The notes beneath the pieces were generated by a model. That model had not been told where the DNA came from. It searched no databases and saw nothing but the letters and a program-made list of their open reading frames with translations. Both the position numbers and the translations under genes were made by a program. Shown here in pieces: positions 5,371-6,609 of a DNA stretch of 6,609 nucleotides. Every line of letters starts with the position of its first letter. The stretch's first letter is position 1. Location: assembly GCA_905236265.1 (NCBI GenBank), contig CAJOOV010000129.1:1-6609 (forward strand). Reading direction: 5' to 3'. Source of the stretch: an uncultured Oscillospiraceae bacterium. Lineage in GTDB: Bacteria > Bacillota > Clostridia > Oscillospirales > Oscillospiraceae.

Positions 5371-6609
5371 CAGAGGCGGTAAAGGCGTTCTGCCTCCGGG
5401 AGGGCTTTCCCCTTGCCGGGCGGCATATCCTCTGCGCCGTGTCCGGGGGCATTGACTCCATGAGCCTGCTCCACCTGCTCTGGCAGTGGCGGGAGCAGGG
5501 AGCGCTGACGCTCACCGCCGCCACCTTTGACCACCGGCTGAGAGCCTCCTCCGGGGAGGATGCCGCCTTTGTGGAGCGCTGGTGCAGGGCGCACCATATC
5601 CCCTGCCTCACCGGGGCGGGAGATGTGGCCGCATACGCAGAAAGCGCCGGGGAGACGGTGGAGCAGGCGGGGCGCACCCTGCGCTACCGGTTTTTGCAGC
5701 GCTCGGCGGAAACGGCGGGGGCGGATTGGATTGCCACTGCCCACAACGCCGACGACAACGCCGAGACCCTGCTGCTCCACCTGCTCCGGGGCACCGGGCT
5801 GCAGGGGCTGGGGGGCATTCCCCCAAGGCGGGGGAACATTATCCGCCCCCTGCTTGGGGTGAGCCGGGAGGAGATCGCCGCCTATGCCCGGCGCAATGCC
5901 GTCCCCTTCCGGGAGGACGAGAGCAACGCCGACACCGCCTACACCCGCAACTTCCTGCGCCACAGGGTGCTGCCTCTGCTGAGGCAGCAGAACCCGAACC
6001 TGACGGCCACCCTGTCCCGCACGGCGGAGAGCCTGCGCCGGGATGAGGCGTGCCTTGCCGCTCTCACGGAGGAGGCGGAGAAGGGGGGCGGGATGACGGC
6101 GCAGGGACTGAGGGGGCTGCCTGAGGCGGTTGCCCTGCGGCTGGTGCAGCGGCTGGCACAGCGGGCGTCGCCGGGGACGGTGCTGCCTTGGAGCCAGCGG
6201 GAGGCGGTTTTGCGCCTTGCCCGCTCCCCTGCCCCCTCCGGGCAGGTGAGCCTTGCAGGGGGGCTGGAGGCGGTGCGCAGCTACGATGCGCTGACCATCG
6301 CTCCAAAAGGGCAGGCGCAGTCCTTTGCCCCCTTCCTCCTCCGGGACGGGGAGGAGCGGTTCGTGCCGGAGCTGGGGGCGGTGTTTCACTGCCGCCGGGG
6401 AGAGGCGTTTTCCGCCCAGTGTCCGGGCAGGGTATACCTGCGGGGCGGGGGCAGAGCGCTGCTGCTGCGCCCCAGACAGACCGGGGACTGTATCCGGCTG
6501 AAAAACCGGGGCAGCAAGAGCCTGAAAAAGTGGATGATTGAGGCAAAGGTGCCCAGAGACAGACGGGGACTGGTGCCTGTCATCGAAATAGAGAGGAGCG
6601 TCGCCGCCC
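5367..6609 (+). CDS. tilS: tRNA(Ile)-lysidine synthetase TilS, first 414 residues (C-terminal end beyond right edge)
   Basis: TilS joins lysine to the wobble cytidine (C34) of the CAU-anticodon tRNA-Ile, using ATP, so that it reads AUA and is charged with isoleucine; it is generally essential. The N-terminal PP-loop ATPase domain shows AVSGGIDSM (24-32), FDHRLR (54-59) and AHNADDNAET (125-134), then LLRGTGLQGLGGIP, IRPLL and RNFLRHRVLPLL, all in family order. A middle substrate-binding region follows. The C-terminal domain is recognisable from RQTGDCIRL, KSLKKWMIEAKVPRDRRGLVPVIE. The frame is intact to the last base, and probably only some 20-50 residues are missing. The start ATG overlaps the dnaB TGA as ATGA and has no well-spaced ribosome binding site, so translation is probably coupled to dnaB. 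In many Firmicutes hpt and ftsH lie next to tilS and may follow here. Confidence 0.95.
   Translation, partial: MTEAVKAFCLREGFPLAGRHILCAVSGGIDSMSLLHLLWQWREQGALTLTAATFDHRLRASSGEDAAFVERWCRAHHIPCLTGAGDVAAYAESAGETVEQAGRTLRYRFLQRSAETAGADWIATAHNADDNAETLLLHLLRGTGLQGLGGIPPRRGNIIRPLLGVSREEIAAYARRNAVPFREDESNADTAYTRNFLRHRVLPLLRQQNPNLTATLSRTAESLRRDEACLAALTEEAEKGGGMTAQGLRGLPEAVALRLVQRLAQRASPGTVLPWSQREAVLRLARSPAPSGQVSLAGGLEAVRSYDALTIAPKGQAQSFAPFLLRDGEERFVPELGAVFHCRRGEAFSAQCPGRVYLRGGGRALLLRPRQTGDCIRLKNRGSKSLKKWMIEAKVPRDRRGLVPVIEIERSVAA
5788..5815 (+). other. G-quadruplex-like tract inside tilS
   Basis: Four G runs, GGGG (5788-5791), GGG (5796-5798), GGGG (5804-5807) and GGGGGG (5810-5815), are separated by loops of 4, 5 and 2 bases, which fits the simple G3+N1-7 pattern on the coding strand. 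GGGGG (5811-5815) can instead pair with CCCCC (5820-5824) as a hairpin with a four-base loop. The tract encodes the conserved RGTGLQGLGG stretch, so codon constraints plus high GC may explain it fully. Confidence 0.35.

Noticed and set aside
5361..6389. A minus-strand open frame of 342 codons opposite tilS
   Set aside because: It mirrors tilS codons and has a biased composition rich in Pro, Gly, Gln and Arg without any family similarity that I can see.
1..6609. CRISPR arrays, insertion sequences, tRNA or rRNA genes, defence genes or other accessory systems
   Set aside because: No regularly spaced repeats, terminal inverted repeats, transposase motifs or tRNA-like folds were found; almost every base outside the 1320-1492 region belongs to conserved housekeeping genes or their short spacers.

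Overview
This window looks like an ordinary chromosomal housekeeping segment of a GC-rich member of the Clostridia. A relative of the Oscillospiraceae (Flavonifractor or Oscillibacter type) is my best guess. That rests on three things: the gdpP-rplI-dnaB order typical of Firmicutes, the clearly GC-rich sequence with G/C-ending codons, and strong GGAGG-type ribosome binding sites. The taxonomic placement is inference; no rRNA or other marker is present to fix it.

Layout: On the minus strand, from the left edge to 1319, lies the N-terminal part (about 439 residues) of a glutamine-dependent NAD+ synthetase (nadE), cut by the window edge. A 173-bp intergenic region (1320-1492) follows. It holds two divergent promoter-like sequences: one reading left into nadE, and a very good extended -10 promoter reading right. 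The rightward block is four close-packed plus-strand genes: gdpP (cyclic-di-AMP phosphodiesterase, 1493-3472), rplI (ribosomal protein L9, 3508-3951), dnaB (replicative helicase, 4018-5370) and tilS (tRNA-Ile lysidine synthetase, from 5367 and cut by the right edge). Gaps inside the block are 35 bp and 66 bp, then a 4-bp ATGA overlap, and no convincing intrinsic terminator lies between the genes. It therefore reads as one operon driven mainly from the promoter at 1411-1439.

Functionally, the rightward operon joins nucleotide second-messenger turnover (GdpP hydrolyses c-di-AMP), the ribosome (L9), chromosome replication (DnaB) and decoding fidelity (TilS makes lysidine at the wobble base of the AUA-reading tRNA-Ile). 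The divergent gene supplies NAD+. These links are growth-related housekeeping; the sequence shows no shared pathway.

I looked for mobile elements, CRISPR arrays, RNA genes, inteins, frameshifts and hidden small genes and found none I could support. There is no sign of an undescribed biological system. The points most worth a second look are an Asn in place of the usual His in the DHHA1 glycine motif of GdpP, repeat structures inside the gdpP promoter, a hairpin spanning the rplI stop codon, and a G-quadruplex-like tract in tilS.
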